Positions 9,661 through 21,150 of a stretch of 64,000 nucleotides of DNA are shown piece by piece (position 1 is the first letter of the stretch; each line of letters opens with the position of its first letter). The position numbers were made by a program, and so were the translations under genes. The stretch covers positions 1,082,513 through 1,146,512 of the forward strand of contig CAUYUJ010020170.1 of NCBI GenBank assembly GCA_963575745.1, given 5' to 3'. The stretch comes from Prorocentrum cordatum (Eukaryota > Sar > Dinophyceae > Prorocentrales > Prorocentraceae). Below the pieces are notes generated by a model. That model saw nothing but the letters and a program-made list of their open reading frames with translations. It had not been told where the DNA came from and searched no databases.

Positions 9661-10339
9661 GTTGTGTACACGGAGTTTTTCTTGTCTGGGCACAAAAACC
9701 TTTTCCGTGCGCCATAAAGCCCACCCTTGCACAAAAAAATATGTGATAGACCGATGGGGCGGGCGCGCAGAGAGGGGGCGGGGTGAGGGGGCAGGGGGGA
9801 GAGGGAGGGAGGGAGGGGCAATCAGGAGGATAGGAGGAAGAAGAAGGAGGATGAGGGAAGTAGGAAGAGGAGGAGGGGTGAATTGAGGACAAGCTACGCT
9901 CCAGGCATCAAGGCGAGTTGGGAGCGCTCGCACGTGTACGCCCAGTGCTTTCTCACGATGTGTTGCTGCAGTGATATGCATCATAAGGACGGCACAAGTC
10001 GCAGAAAACAGCGGACGCGCACAGATTGCACAGGCCGTGCAATCTGTTGCGGAGTATGAGACAGGATACGAACCATACAAAATCAATACAACTCACAAAA
10101 CAAACGAACAACACAACCATACCATGCAGCGCTACAAACACACAACACAACAACCATCCATAACACGCAACACACTAACAAACCATACTCCATGTCAAAC
10201 AACGATACTGCATGACAAGCATGCGCCACCCTTCCCAACTTCCCCCTCCCCCTCCTCGTCGCCCTCCTCCAGTTCCGTTTCTCCTGCGCCCGGCCGTGCG
10301 CTCCATCGCTGAAGGGGGGTATGATGGACACGGCGGTGC
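9661..10339. other. Non-coding stretch with a perfect hairpin
   Basis: A GGA-rich patch runs from about 9770 to 9880. CAGATTGCAC at 10022-10031 and GTGCAATCTG at 10037-10046 form a perfect 10-bp stem with a 5-base loop. An A/C-rich unique stretch follows to about 10220. No coding signal seen. Confidence 0.6.
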
Positions 10340-11888
10340 CCAGGATGAGGCCACCATGACCTCTGTGGGACTCCTCCTCGTTGCCCTGTGTCACCACGCC
10401 TCGGGGCCCTCGGCCTGCAAGCCGCATCTCCCCCCTGGGATTCCTCCTCCAGAGGCCCCATATGCAAGCGCCCCTCAAGCGAGAACCCAATGTTGAAACG
10501 GAGCTCCCCGTACTTAGGATGGGTCCCCCATGGGAGCTCTGTGAGACTCCTCCTCGTTGCCCTGTGTGGGCCCACACCTCGGGGCCCTCGGCCTGCAAGC
10601 CGCTTTTCCCCCCTGGGACTCCTCTTCCAGAGGCCCTTCAGCGGTCCCCTCATCAGGTCAGGCGACCGCCATGTTGGAACATGCGCCGCCCGTGCCTAGG
10701 ATATGTGGCCCCCATGTGGCTTCTGCGGGACTCCTCCTCGTTGCCCTGTGTGGACCCACACCTCGGGGCCCTCGGCCTGCAAGCCGCATCTCCCCCCTGG
10801 GATTCCTCCTCCAGAGGCCCCATATGCAAGCGCCCCTCACGCGAGAACCCAATGTTGAAAAGGAGCTCCCCGTACTTAGGATGCCCCCCCCCATGGGAGC
10901 TCTGTGGGACTCCTCCTCGTTTTTGCCTGTTTGGACCCACACCTCGGGCCCCTCAGGCTGCAAGCCGCATTCTCCCCCTGGGACCTCCTCTTCCAGAGGC
11001 CATTATGTGGCCCCCCCATGCAAGCGTCCGCATTTGGTGAACATACGACGCCAATGCCTAGGATTTGTGGCCCCCATAGTGACTTCTTGCGGGACTCTCC
11101 TCGTTGCCCCTTGTGAGGTTATAGCTATAGGGCTCGACATGTTTCAGGTTACCTCGGCGAGGCAAGAGTTGAATCCCCCTGATGTTTGTTTTGACTTTCG
11201 CTCTCTTCCTTCTCTCTCTCTCGTCCTGTCTTTCTCTCCCTGTGTGGACCCACACCTCGGGGCCCTCGGCCTGCAAGCCGCATCTCCCCCCTGGGGTTCC
11301 TCCTCCAGAGGCCCCATATGCAAGCGCCCCTCACGCGAGAACCCAATGTTGAAAAGGAGCTCCCCGTACTTAGGATGCCCCCCCCCATGGGAGCTCTGTG
11401 GGACTCCTCCTCGCTGCCCTGTGTGGACCCACACCTCGGGGCCCTCGGCCTGCAAGCCGCATCTCCCCCCTGGGACTCCTCTTCCAGAGGCCCTTAAGCG
11501 GTCCCCTCATCAGGTCAGGCGACCGCCATGTTGGAACATACGCCGCCCGTGCCTAGGATATGTGGCCCCCATGTGGCTTCTGCGGGACTCCTCCTCGTTG
11601 CCCTGTGTGGACCCACACCTCGGGGCCCTCGGCCTGCAAGCCGCATCTCCCCCCTGGGATTCCTCCTCCAGAGGCCCCATATGCAAGCGCCCCTCAAGCG
11701 AGAACCCAAGTTTGAAAAGGAGCTTCCCGTACTTAGGATGCCCCGCCATGGGAGCTCTGCGGGGCTCCTCCTCGTTGCCACGTGTGGACCCACACCTCGG
11801 GGCCCTCGGCCTGCAAGCCGCATCCCCCCCCTGGGACCCCCCTTCCAGAGAGCCCAAAGCAAGCCCACCCGACTCAACCGATACCACA
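10340..11888. repeat. ~180-bp satellite-like tandem array, about nine units
   Basis: Each unit carries GGGACTCCTCCTCGTTGCCC, GACCCACACCTCGGGGCCCT, CGGCCTGCAAGCCGCATCTC and CCCTGGGATTCCTCCTCCAG. Unit tails alternate between types (CATATGCAAGCGCCCCTC... versus ...CATGTTGGAACATGCG). A non-repeat insertion lies at about 11118-11232. The array ends in AGAGAGCCCAAAGCAAGCCC. Open frames through it are repeat-driven. Confidence 0.9.
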
Positions 11889-12176
11889 ATTCTTCCGCTT
11901 CGCGGGCCGCGAATCAAAACATATATCCCCACCAGCCCATTCAGAAACGCTGCCTTTCAGAGCTGGCGGGGAAAAAGGGGCGAAACGACACATCTAGGGA
12001 ACCACAACGATCAAGGGGGTGACCTTGGACGGCCTCTTCGGGCCATCCCTGGGCGCCGCGCGGGGGCGAGGGGAAGAGGCGGAGGAGGAGGAGGAGGAGG
12101 AGGAGGAGGAGGATGAGGAGGAGGGGGGGATGAGGAGGGGGAGGAGGAGGAGGAGGAGGAGGAGGAGGAGAAGCAA

Positions 12177-12207
<31 letters not shown>

Positions 12208-13015
12208 GGCATGATGGCAGCGACGAGGAGGAGGAAGAGGAGGAGGAGGAGGACGAGGAGCATGATGACGCGGATGAGGACGACGAGGACGATGACCAGG
12301 ATGTGGACGACGCTGACGAGGACTCATGGAACAATTTAGAGGTAATATCGCGACTGCTGGTGCTGGCGCTCTATGGGAGTTTGGGGTGCCTTCTTGTAGC
12401 ACTGGTAGCACTAGGCGGCTTATTGGGGCCATCTTGGAAGCCATCGATCACATGATGAGGGGTTCCCAACTCAGCCCCCCCTTCGGGGGCAATCAAACTG
12501 CGTCTTGGGGCTCTCTTGGGGCGCTCTTGGAGCGGTATCGGGGCCGTTTGGTGCATCTTGGGAACCGTCTTGAACCAGCTTGGGCGATCTGACCCAGCTG
12601 GGAGGTCATCTCGGGCTTCCTGAGACCGCTCGGGTGTCGCTTGGGGGCCCCTCGGGTGCCGCGTGAGGCCTTATTGTGGCCCTCTTGGGGCCCTCTTGGG
12701 GCTCTCTTGGGGCCCTCTTGGGAGCCCTGGATCGCCTCTTGGAGCCACCGTCGAGGCTATCGATCAAAGGAGGGAAGCTCCCGATCGCGCCCCCACCCCC
12801 CCTCTTCGGGTGCAACGCCCCTCGTGATGGGGTATCAAACATTGGCCCTCCCAAGGTCCGATCTTGGACGCTCCAACCGATCGCGGCCCCTCCCGTCCAG
12901 GTCCAGGGGGGGTTAGGGAGAGGGGCAAACCCTCACCGCATGGGAATACGAGTTTTTGGTAGGGAACGAGGTGCCATCGTTAGACCACCTGCGCCCAGAG
13001 GGCTGGTGGGAGATT
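11889..13015. mobile_element. TIR element, copy 2
   Basis: The left end has CGCTTCGCG, an insertion, and then ATATATCCCCACCAGCCCAT. The right end is GAGGGCTGGTGGG at about 12998-13010. The interior repeats the plan of copy 1: GGCCATCCCTGGGCGCCGCG, a (GGA)n tract at 12075-12330, CTTGGGGC repeats, GATCAAAGGAGGGAAGC and the G-rich 3' core at about 12895-12950. Confidence 0.75.
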
Positions 13016-13075
13016 GAAAAGGAACCGCCCATGGTGAGAGCTCTGCTGCACTCCTCTTCATGGCCCCCACGCCTC

Positions 13076-13099
13076 ACGTAGCCCCTTCACTGGCTCCAG
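13076..13099 (+). other. Possible relict DinoSL with a 3-nt insertion
   Basis: CGTAGCC and TGGCTCCAG, the two halves of the spliced leader, are separated by CCTTCAC instead of about four bases. It lies 47 nt before the ATG at 13146. The match is weak alone; the position fits the other genes of the window. Confidence 0.35.
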
Positions 13100-13145
13100 C
13101 TGTCCGAGTCGCCCCCGACGCATACCCTAAGTTCTCCCTGCTGCG

Positions 13146-14639
13146 ATGAACAACCGATTTGGCGAGGCGTGGGAGCGGGAACGAGATGCGCTCCAGAGAC
13201 GTGAGAGTGCTGGCGGGACCCTCTGTGAATATCTGTTGTCGATGTATGCGGAGAGCCGCCCTATGACAGCGAAAGACGTTTGTATACTAGCATGGCACGC
13301 AAAACATGCTGGAGCGATTGGTACTGTTTGTAATCTGGCGATGGACCCGAAAAACAAGGGAGGGTCGTTCCAACAACACCTCGACACATGCATCCCCAAG
13401 AGACCGCCCGACGGCTACTATTGGGTAGAGACCCCTGTGTTTTCGAAAGGTGTTGGGCGAACAACTCGGCGGATTCCAACGGTCCCGTTACACGAGGCGA
13501 GAGCAGGTGGTCGCATCCCCAGAGCTAGCGCGCGATCAGTTGGACACCAACCCAGAGTTCCTGGTGTGGCACAGTTTGGGGTTCGCAAGCTGCCGCCCCT
13601 AACCCCTCTGCCAGAAATCCAAACCCCAGGGGGGGGGGGGGGCAATCACCACAGGAAGAACTCCAGAATCCCAAAGCCAACATCACAACCCCCCAACAAG
13701 ACAAAACAACCAGCATTGCCACTTAGGGGTCGGGATTGCTGGCAGTGGGGTCAGGAAGCAACGTCCGAACGTCATGAGAGTATTGAGTTGGCATCCCGCG
13801 GTGCGCCGCGCCTATCCAGAACGAGTGCTGCTGCTGAGTCTATATTCCGATGGCATTCGCTTTACTCGGTCTGAACGGGTTGGAAAGACTGATACACTCC
13901 TAGGATTTTTCGTTCACCTTGTTCCCCACGCCAGGCGCCACGCCGTAGCGATCCTCAGGAAAAGCGAACAATGCCGATGCGGGTGCCGAGGGTGGTGCGC
14001 GATCTATCCAATAATGCTGATGATGGCCTGGTCACTTAAAGCGCTGCTAGAGGGAAAATCGCCCCGCCTCACTCACGATCATCAACCGTTTCCCCCGAAT
14101 GACCGACGGATCGCGAGAGCAGGCGCCACCATCCGCAAAGGTGTCCTGGTGTGGCTCAAAGGGGACCTCATGGAGCAATCCATCACATATGGGCTCAGGG
14201 GTCTCGGCAGCGGTTATCATCCATGTTTCTTGTGTCGTACGCTGTTGGAGAACATGCACAATTATGATAACGTTTCTTTGGAGAGCGACGGGTGGGGACA
14301 GGTTGACCTCGCGTGGGGGTACGAATTGGACTGTCGAGGCAACGAGATACAAGTGTTGGTCCGCAGCGAAAGCGAAAAGAACGATATAACCGATCATGCA
14401 ACGTTGGGGTGCCGCCTGGCCTCGTTTAAAGCGGTTCACCCTCTCCCCGTCTCCCCCCGTTCGTTTTTTTCTCAGCCTTTCTGTCCTTGCTCTCCTCCTC
14501 CCCCACCTCCATCTCATCCACCACTTCCTCCTCCCCCTCTTCCCCCTCCGACTACCACTGCTGATACTACCACTACTACGAATAATAATAAGAATAATAA
14601 TAATAATAACTGCTACTACTGCTACTACGGCTACTACTC

Positions 14640-14677
<38 letters not shown>

Positions 14678-14736
14678 GCTGCTACTACTACTACTACTAC
14701 TACTACTACTGCGACTGCTACTACTATTACTACTAT

Positions 14737-14775
<39 letters not shown>

Positions 14776-14981
14776 GACTACGACTACTACTACTACTTCT
14801 ACTACTACTACTACTACTACTACTACCACTACTACTGTTACTACTACAACGACTACTACTACTACTACGACTACTACTACTACTTCTTCTACTACTACTG
14901 CTATTACTACTACTACTACCACTATTACTACTACTACTACTGCTACTAGTACTAGTACTAGTACTACTACTACTACTACTA

Positions 14982-15017
<36 letters not shown>

Positions 15018-15149
15018 CTACTCCTACTACGACTACGACTACGACTACGACTACGACTACGACTACGACTACGACTACGACTACAACAACGACTACTACT
15101 ACTGCTACTACTCCTACTACTATTGCTACTACTACGACTACTACTACTG

Positions 15150-15195
<46 letters not shown>

Positions 15196-15241
15196 TGCTG
15201 CTACTACTACTACGACTACTACTACGACGACGACGGCGACG

Positions 15242-15282
<41 letters not shown>

Positions 15283-16530
15283 CCACTACTACTACTGCTA
15301 CGACGACTACTACTATTTCTACCCCTTCCTCCCCCTCCTCCTCCTCGCCCTCATCCTCGCGCGCTTCCTCATTTTTCCGTCCCTTCCTCGTCCTCCTCCT
15401 CCTCCTCCTCCTCGTCCTCCTCCTTCTCCTCCTCGTCCTCCTCCTCCTCCTCCTCCTCCTCCTCCTCCCCCATCATCCTACCCTTCTCCGCCCTCGTCCT
15501 CTCCCCCGCCGTCCCCGCCCTCCCTGGCCCGCGAAATAGGGGGGCCAGCGCGCGCGCAACCTTGTGTGAACGGCTCACGTTTTGCAGCATTTATCTTGGG
15601 ATCGTGGATCCAGGGGCGTTGGCAGTAGAATTCTCGTGGACGCCGTGCCCGCGCACGGTCTCCAGAAGGGCGACAGGCTTTGCCCCAGCCCGCAACTGCC
15701 AGACGTTGGCGAGCTGTCGGCGGTGCGGACACCAGTGGCCTTGCGATTCTGGCGGCCAAAGTGGCATGGGCAAACGTGCATGGACGCCCTGAACTATAGG
15801 AACCCTTTGTTTGCGCCAGACACCTTTTGTTCGCCAGCCTTGACAATGGTCTTAGACATTCTGCATATATTATACTTAGGCGTGCACGCTAGATTGATCT
15901 CGGCCATATTGTGGGAAGTGATTGGCCTCAACCCGTTTGGTGCTTCAGGTGGTCAAGATGTGATTGCCGAGATTACGCTCGAGAGGCTCAGTGAACAGCT
16001 AAACCAATGGTATGTAGCGAACGAGGTTCCTCGCAATTACAGGGTAAGTGAGATTGCCAAAACATGATCGGATCTAGGGACTCACCAGGTATGAAGACCA
16101 TGGGTTCTGAAACAAATGCGTTTCTTCCATGGGCTGTTGAACTGAGCGAAAAGTATTCGCGTGCATCGCAGCCTCTTCTGGCATTGTATAATGCTGGGGG
16201 ATGTCTGCAACAATGGGTAGCAACTTTGAAAGGATGCCATATAAGCGTGCCGCTTGACAGAATTCAGAGCTGTGTAGATTATGTGCTGTGGTGCAATGAA
16301 TTTGTAGTGAGCGCAGGGTACGAGTTAGTGTTTAAACATCACTTTTGGTTGCACATGACTCGCCGAATGGTTCAATTCGGCAACCCCTATAAGTATGCAA
16401 CATTCTTAGACGAATCGCTAAATTTGAATGCGGCCGTGGCCGCCAACAACTCGCACCGTGGAAACTGGGAGCCTAGGATTTTCGAGAAAATCAATCTCCA
16501 GGGCGCCCTGGCTTCTGGACAGGCTCGTTT
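13146..16530 (+). pseudogene. Broken transposase-like gene (dinoflagellate transposon family, possibly Plavaka/EnSpm-like)
   Basis: Three coding blocks are recognisable. Block 1 (13146-~13420) starts MNNRFGEAWERERDALQRRE. Block 2 (about 13774-14400) carries LLSLYSDGIRFTRSERVGKT, a Cys-rich motif RKSEQCRCGCRGWC, VLVWLKGDLMEQSITYGL and HPCFLCRTLL. Block 3 (about 15620-16530) carries RFWRPKWHGQTCMDALNYRN, the motif DILHILYLGVHARL, FLPWAVELSEKYSR and YATFLDESLNLN. The spacing of an SDG motif, a CxCGCRxWC cluster, PCFLC and D(I/T)LHxxxLG suggests a DDE-type transposase as found in dinoflagellate genomes; the superfamily name is my inference. A (TAC)n-(TCC)n tract separates blocks 2 and 3. A one-base shift is needed in AAAA near 16060 (overlap ATGA). 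Some gaps could be introns, but together they suggest a dead copy. Confidence 0.5.
14560..15530. repeat. (TAC)n then (TCC)n microsatellite
   Basis: TAC/GAC/TGC triplets fill about 14575-15320, including ACTAGTACTAGTACTAGT and an ACGACT hexamer run. TCC triplets follow to about 15475. Poly-Thr, poly-Tyr and poly-Val frames are artefacts. Confidence 0.9.
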
Positions 16531-16904
16531 TTTTTTTTTTCGGCACGTTCAGGCCGAGATGAGGCGAGCGCAACTGTGTCGCTGCCTGTTTCACCAACGT
16601 CAAGCCGTCATCACCCCCGTTATCCAATCAAACCCCTTTCACTTCACCCACATCCTCCTCCGTCCCTCCGTGCCCCTGTCCGCCCGCGCCAGTCGGCCAG
16701 CGTGGGCTGGCGGCGTTTCGGCGCAGGCAGCAGCTGCGCGTGAGAACCTCCTTGCAAAAACTTGTGTCGATGCGGTGGGCATCGTGAATACTTGCCCCTG
16801 CTTCCCCTTATCCCCCTCCCCCTCCCCCCGTCCTCCTCCTGATCATCCGTTTCACTAGCCATTATCCTCATCCTTGATCCTTCTCCTGCGGAGCCGCCCG
16901 TGCC
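16531..16904. other. Stretch after the transposase remnant
   Basis: This holds a T11 run, C-rich sequence and no recognised coding signal. The last 20 bp resemble the unit start of the following array. Confidence 0.4.
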
Positions 16905-17790
16905 GAGGACATGGAGCCCTCGTGAAAGCTCTGTGAGGCTCCTCCTCGTTGCCATTTTTGAACCCACACCTCGGGGCCCTCGGCCTACAAGCTGCATCTT
17001 CACCCTGGGATTCCTCACCCATGGGGTGACTATGCGCGAGCGCCCCTCAGGCGAGATCACCATTTTGAACAGGATATCACCGTGCGTCGGATGGGCCCCC
17101 CCATGGGAGCTCTGTGGGACTCCTCCTCGCTGCCCTGTTTGGACCCACACCTCGGGGCCCTCGGCCTGCAAGCCGCATCTCCCCCCTGGGATTCCCCCTC
17201 CAGAGGCCCCCATGCAAGCGCCCATCAGGAGAGAGCACAATTTTGAGAAGGAACTTCCCGTGCTTAGGATGGGCCCCCCATGGGGGCTCTGTGGGACTCC
17301 TCCTCGTTGCCCTGTTTGGACCCACACCTCGGGCCCCTCGGCCTGCAAGCCGCATCTCCCCCCTGGGATTCCTCCTCCAGAGGCCCCCATGCAAGCGCCC
17401 ATCAGGAGAGAGCACGATTTTGAGAAGGAACTTCCCGTGCTCAGGATGGAGCCCCCATGGGGCCTCTGTGGGACTCCTCCTCGTTGCCCTGTTTGGACCC
17501 GCGCCTCGGGGCCCTCGGCCTGCAAGCCGCATCTCCCCCTTGGGATTCCTCTTCCAGAGGCCCCCATGCAAGCGCCCATCAGGAGAGAGCACAAGTTTGA
17601 GAAGGAACTTCCCGTGCTTAGGATGGGGCCCCCATGGGACCTCTGTGGGGCTCCTCCTCGTTGCCCTGTTTGGACCCACACCTCGGGGCCCTCGGCCTGC
17701 AAGCCGCATCTCCCCCTGGGATTCCTCCTCCAGAGAGCCCAGAGCAGGTCCACCTCAGGCGAGAGCCCAAATTTGGAACGGACCGCGCCC
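16905..17790. repeat. Second ~178-bp tandem array, about five units
   Basis: These are the same family as the array at 10.3-11.9 kb (CGGCCTGCAAGCCGCATCTC in each unit) but more homogeneous, with tails CATGCAAGCGCCCATCAGGA and GAAGGAACTTCCCGTGC. It ends with AGAGAGCCCAGAGCAGGTCC, matching the end of the first array. Confidence 0.9.
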
Positions 17791-18545
17791 ACCCCCAACG
17801 CCAACAACGCCAGCAAGCGTACCATCACGACCAACAGTTACAACACCAACAACATCAGCACCATCAGTCGCAACAACATTAACACTACCAACAACAGCAC
17901 CACCAACAATAACACCAACAACAACACCACCACCAACAACAACATCACCACCACCAACACCACCAATAACGGCACCGCCATCACCACCATCGACAACACC
18001 ACCAACATACCACCAACTACAACTACACCACCACAGCCACCAACCCCGACATCAACATCACCACCAACAACCACGGCAACACCACCACCAACAACAACAG
18101 CAGCAGCAACGACACCACCAACCACGACATCAATACCACCACCTCTATCATCAACAACAACGGCAACATCCCACTCCCACCAACACCAACCGCAGCACAA
18201 ACGACACATACAAACACACCACTAGCAACGCCGACAACGACGACGGCGACGACGACCACGACAACGACAACGTCAGCGACACCAACAACACCAACACCAC
18301 CACAGCAACAACACCAGCATCACCATACGTAACACCTACACCACCAGCAGCAATATCACCATCACCACTGGCAACGAACCAACACCACTCACAACACCAA
18401 CACCAACATCACAATTAACACACCACAACCGCCACCAAACGCAATATCAACACCAACAACAACTACTACTCCACTAACATCACCAGGAACAACCACTACA
18501 GCACTGGCAGCCGCAAACACCAACCAAAACACCGCCAATTACACA
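17791..18545. repeat. CAA/CCA triplet-rich tract
   Basis: Imperfect CAA, CAC, CCA and ACC triplets give Thr/Asn/Gln-rich frames on one strand and Val/Leu-rich frames on the other. Nothing else seen. Confidence 0.85.
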
Positions 18546-18935
18546 ACACGTTCAAGATGACACACCCTAGAGTCACGGGCGCGGGGTGCCCTATGGCGGC
18601 GACCACGTACCCGATGTCTGGCATGTCGAAGAGGTGCCTTTCGCAAGTGCGCCTCCTCCGACTTTCGTTCGGGAGTGGACCACGGCTGGAATCGTACCCA
18701 CCCCCGCCCCAACCCCCGTCCCCAAACCAAGGCCGCTGAGTTCCCCGACTGGTTTCCGAAATGAGATGGGGAGTGTGGCTCTGTGGTCAGGCGGGGTTTG
18801 GGCTACGCCCCGATCCAGGAACTTATATCTATATATATATATATATGTATATATATGTATATATATATATATATGACATCAGTAATCCCACGAGCACATG
18901 CAATTAGGCAAACGTGCGCGTATCCCTGGGAGAGG
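18546..18935. other. Possible exon remnant and (AT)n tract
   Basis: 18590-18730 reads VPYGGDHVPDVWHVEEVPFA in one plus frame, then Pro-rich, with no start or partner exon found. An (AT)n run with ATGT interruptions lies at 18825-18876. Confidence 0.35.
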
Positions 18936-19296
18936 TGGGACACCTCCTCCTCCTCCTCCTTCTCCTCCTCCTCCTCCTCCTCCTCCTCCTCCTCCTCCTC
19001 CTCCCCCTCATCCTCCTCCTGCTCCTCCCCCCCTCCTCCTCCTCCGCATCGTCCTCCTCCGCCTCCCCCTTTTCGTCCTCCTCCTCCTCCTCATCCGCCT
19101 CCCCCCCCCTCTCCTCCCCTCCCCGTCCCTCCCCTCCCCCTCAGTATCTTCTTCATCCTCCTCCTCCTCTTCTCCTCTTCCTCCTCTTCCACCTCCTCCT
19201 CCAACTCCTCCTCATCGTCATCCTCCTCTTCCTCTTCCTCCTCCTCCTCCTCCTCCTCCTCGTCCTCATCCTCCTCCTCCTCGTCATCCTCGTCCT

Positions 19297-19331
<35 letters not shown>

Positions 19332-19372
19332 CCTCCTCCCCCTCCTCCTCCTCCTCCGGAGCGTGGCCTGAA
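18936..19372. repeat. (TCC)n microsatellite
   Basis: Long TCC tracts with a CTCCTG hexamer run near 19300-19340. Ser/Pro/Leu and Glu/Arg frames are artefacts. Confidence 0.9.
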
Positions 19373-20820
19373 CATCGACAAGAATGACAGAAAAACAACG
19401 CTCGGTAACAGAGGGGTGGACCACAAACGGAACACTTTCTCGGATCGCCGCCGCAGGACCGCAACTGTCGCGCCCCATAGACAAGGGTGCACAATCCTTC
19501 TTGCCCCACCTCCTGCGCCTCCCCCTCCCCGTCCTCCGTCGTTTTTTCCCTCATCCTCTGCCTGGCCCCCTTCTCCCCCTCCTTCCTGCCCGCTACCCCA
19601 TTGCATTCCTCCCCATCGTGCCCCTTGCGTATGTTTTCCTTAGTAGCAGAAGCACGTGGTTAGTTCTCACGATGTTGCGTTGGTTTTTGTGCCATCCCAC
19701 AAGTCTCCACGGTTTGCAAATGCAGGCCGAACTCGGTCTAGCATGTGGTCCGCCTCATACGTGAGGTATATAGGTGGCGTTGCAACGTGAACCGTGCCTG
19801 GCGGTCGACTGTAAAGCACTATCCTCCTTTCCTGTGCGTCCTCTTCCTTTTCGCCATCTCCACCTCCTCATCCTCGCATGCGTTTGTCGTTCCTCGACCT
19901 CCTCGTCCTCCTCCTCGTCCTCCTCCTCGTTGTTTTCCGCCTCGTCCTCCTCCTCGTCTTCCTCCTCCCCCTCATCCTCCTCCCCCACCTCTCCTCCTCC
20001 CCTGTTCCTCCTCTCACTCTCCTGCTCCTCCTTATCCACCCCCTCATAACCTTGGACTTTTAACGGATATGGTCTTGGCCCGACACTCCCAATTTTTTCG
20101 CATTCGTGGTTTAGTTATGCGCACGCTTCCGCACCGTGAACACTCGCGGCGAACAGACGTAGAATGCCGCTGCTGCGCTGCAACATGCGCGCATGCGATG
20201 TTTTTGTTCCTCCTCCGCCTCCTCTTCCTCTTCCGCCTCCTTCTCCCCCCCAGCCCGTTACATTACTTGGACTCTGGGCCGCGCGGCCTCGAAACGTAAG
20301 CGCCGCGTGCGTGCGTTAGTTTCGTTGCGCGCGTGCGTTTGTCACCACGTCGATCAGATATTGCGACGCGTCCGCATGTAAGCTAACCTTACTGTGTTCA
20401 AGCACTGCTCTATTTAGAGAATAGCACGACGATTTCGAAGTAATCTTGTTTTATGTCCATTTCATCTAGTATTAGAATGTTATGGCCATTTCATACGCCT
20501 GAAAAATGTCATTCATGTTATCATGGCCAAATGGATTGGTCATAGATTTCCTATGTGCAAAAAAAAGGCCGGATCCAACCTCAGGGCAGGAGTGGGGGGT
20601 GCTCCTCGAGACGTCGGAGCACGTGCGCGGGAAAACCGGCAAGACTATCTTCAAGGTCAGCGGCGATTGAACTCGGGGGTCGGGGTGTCCAGCGGGGCCG
20701 CCTTCCGAGCCCGGGTGCGCCGTTTGTGCAAGGTGCGCCCAGTGCCCGGCGCGCCGGGCGTCGAAGTCTCGCCGGGGGCGCCGTGCGCGCCTTGCCTGCG
20801 TCGGCCCCGGTCCCAATCGC
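19373..20820. other. No supported gene; (TCC)n at 19846-20045
   Basis: Short unique segments at 19373-19560, 19630-19845 and 20046-20180 lie between pyrimidine-rich tracts. A small plus frame from ATG 20523 (MAKWIGHRFPMC) lacks clear coding character. 20380-20560 is AT-richer than the window average. Confidence 0.4.
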
Positions 20821-21150
20821 ATGGCGACGCACGCTGCATCCCTGAGTTCGGTCGCCTGCAAGGCGCTCGTGCGCTGGGCTCCGAAGGCCAGCGTGTCCGC
20901 CGCGACCCTGAAGGCAGCGTTGGCCGACCTGGACTACAAGTTTAAGCGCACAGAGGTCACCTGCACAGAAAGGGGGCGGAAGATGCTGCAGAACTTCTTG
21001 GACGGGTGCCCGGGCCGCGTGCCCGCGGCCACCTTTGGCCGCGAGGTCCGGTGGCGCGAGCCGCGCTACGCGGACGAGGAAGGGTGCAACGTCCACATCC
21101 TCTTCAGCGCGCGGCCGGCGCGCCCGGGCAGCTACGAGGTGAAGAAGTGA
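20821..21150 (+). CDS. Small hypothetical protein (109 aa)
   Basis: ATG in CGCATGGCG. The frame encodes MATHAASLSSVACKALVRWA, a mixed central part (LADLDYKFKRTEVTCTERGR) and a C-terminus RPARPGSYEVKK before TGA. Amino-acid composition and G/C third positions look like coding rather than repeat. The N-terminus, with Ala/Ser/Arg and no early acidic residue, could be an organelle-targeting leader. No spliced-leader remnant is seen upstream and no family is recognised. It may be the last exon of a longer gene, because the region upstream is also GC-rich and open. Confidence 0.35.
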   Translation: MATHAASLSSVACKALVRWAPKASVSAATLKAALADLDYKFKRTEVTCTERGRKMLQNFLDGCPGRVPAATFGREVRWREPRYADEEGCNVHILFSARPARPGSYEVKK

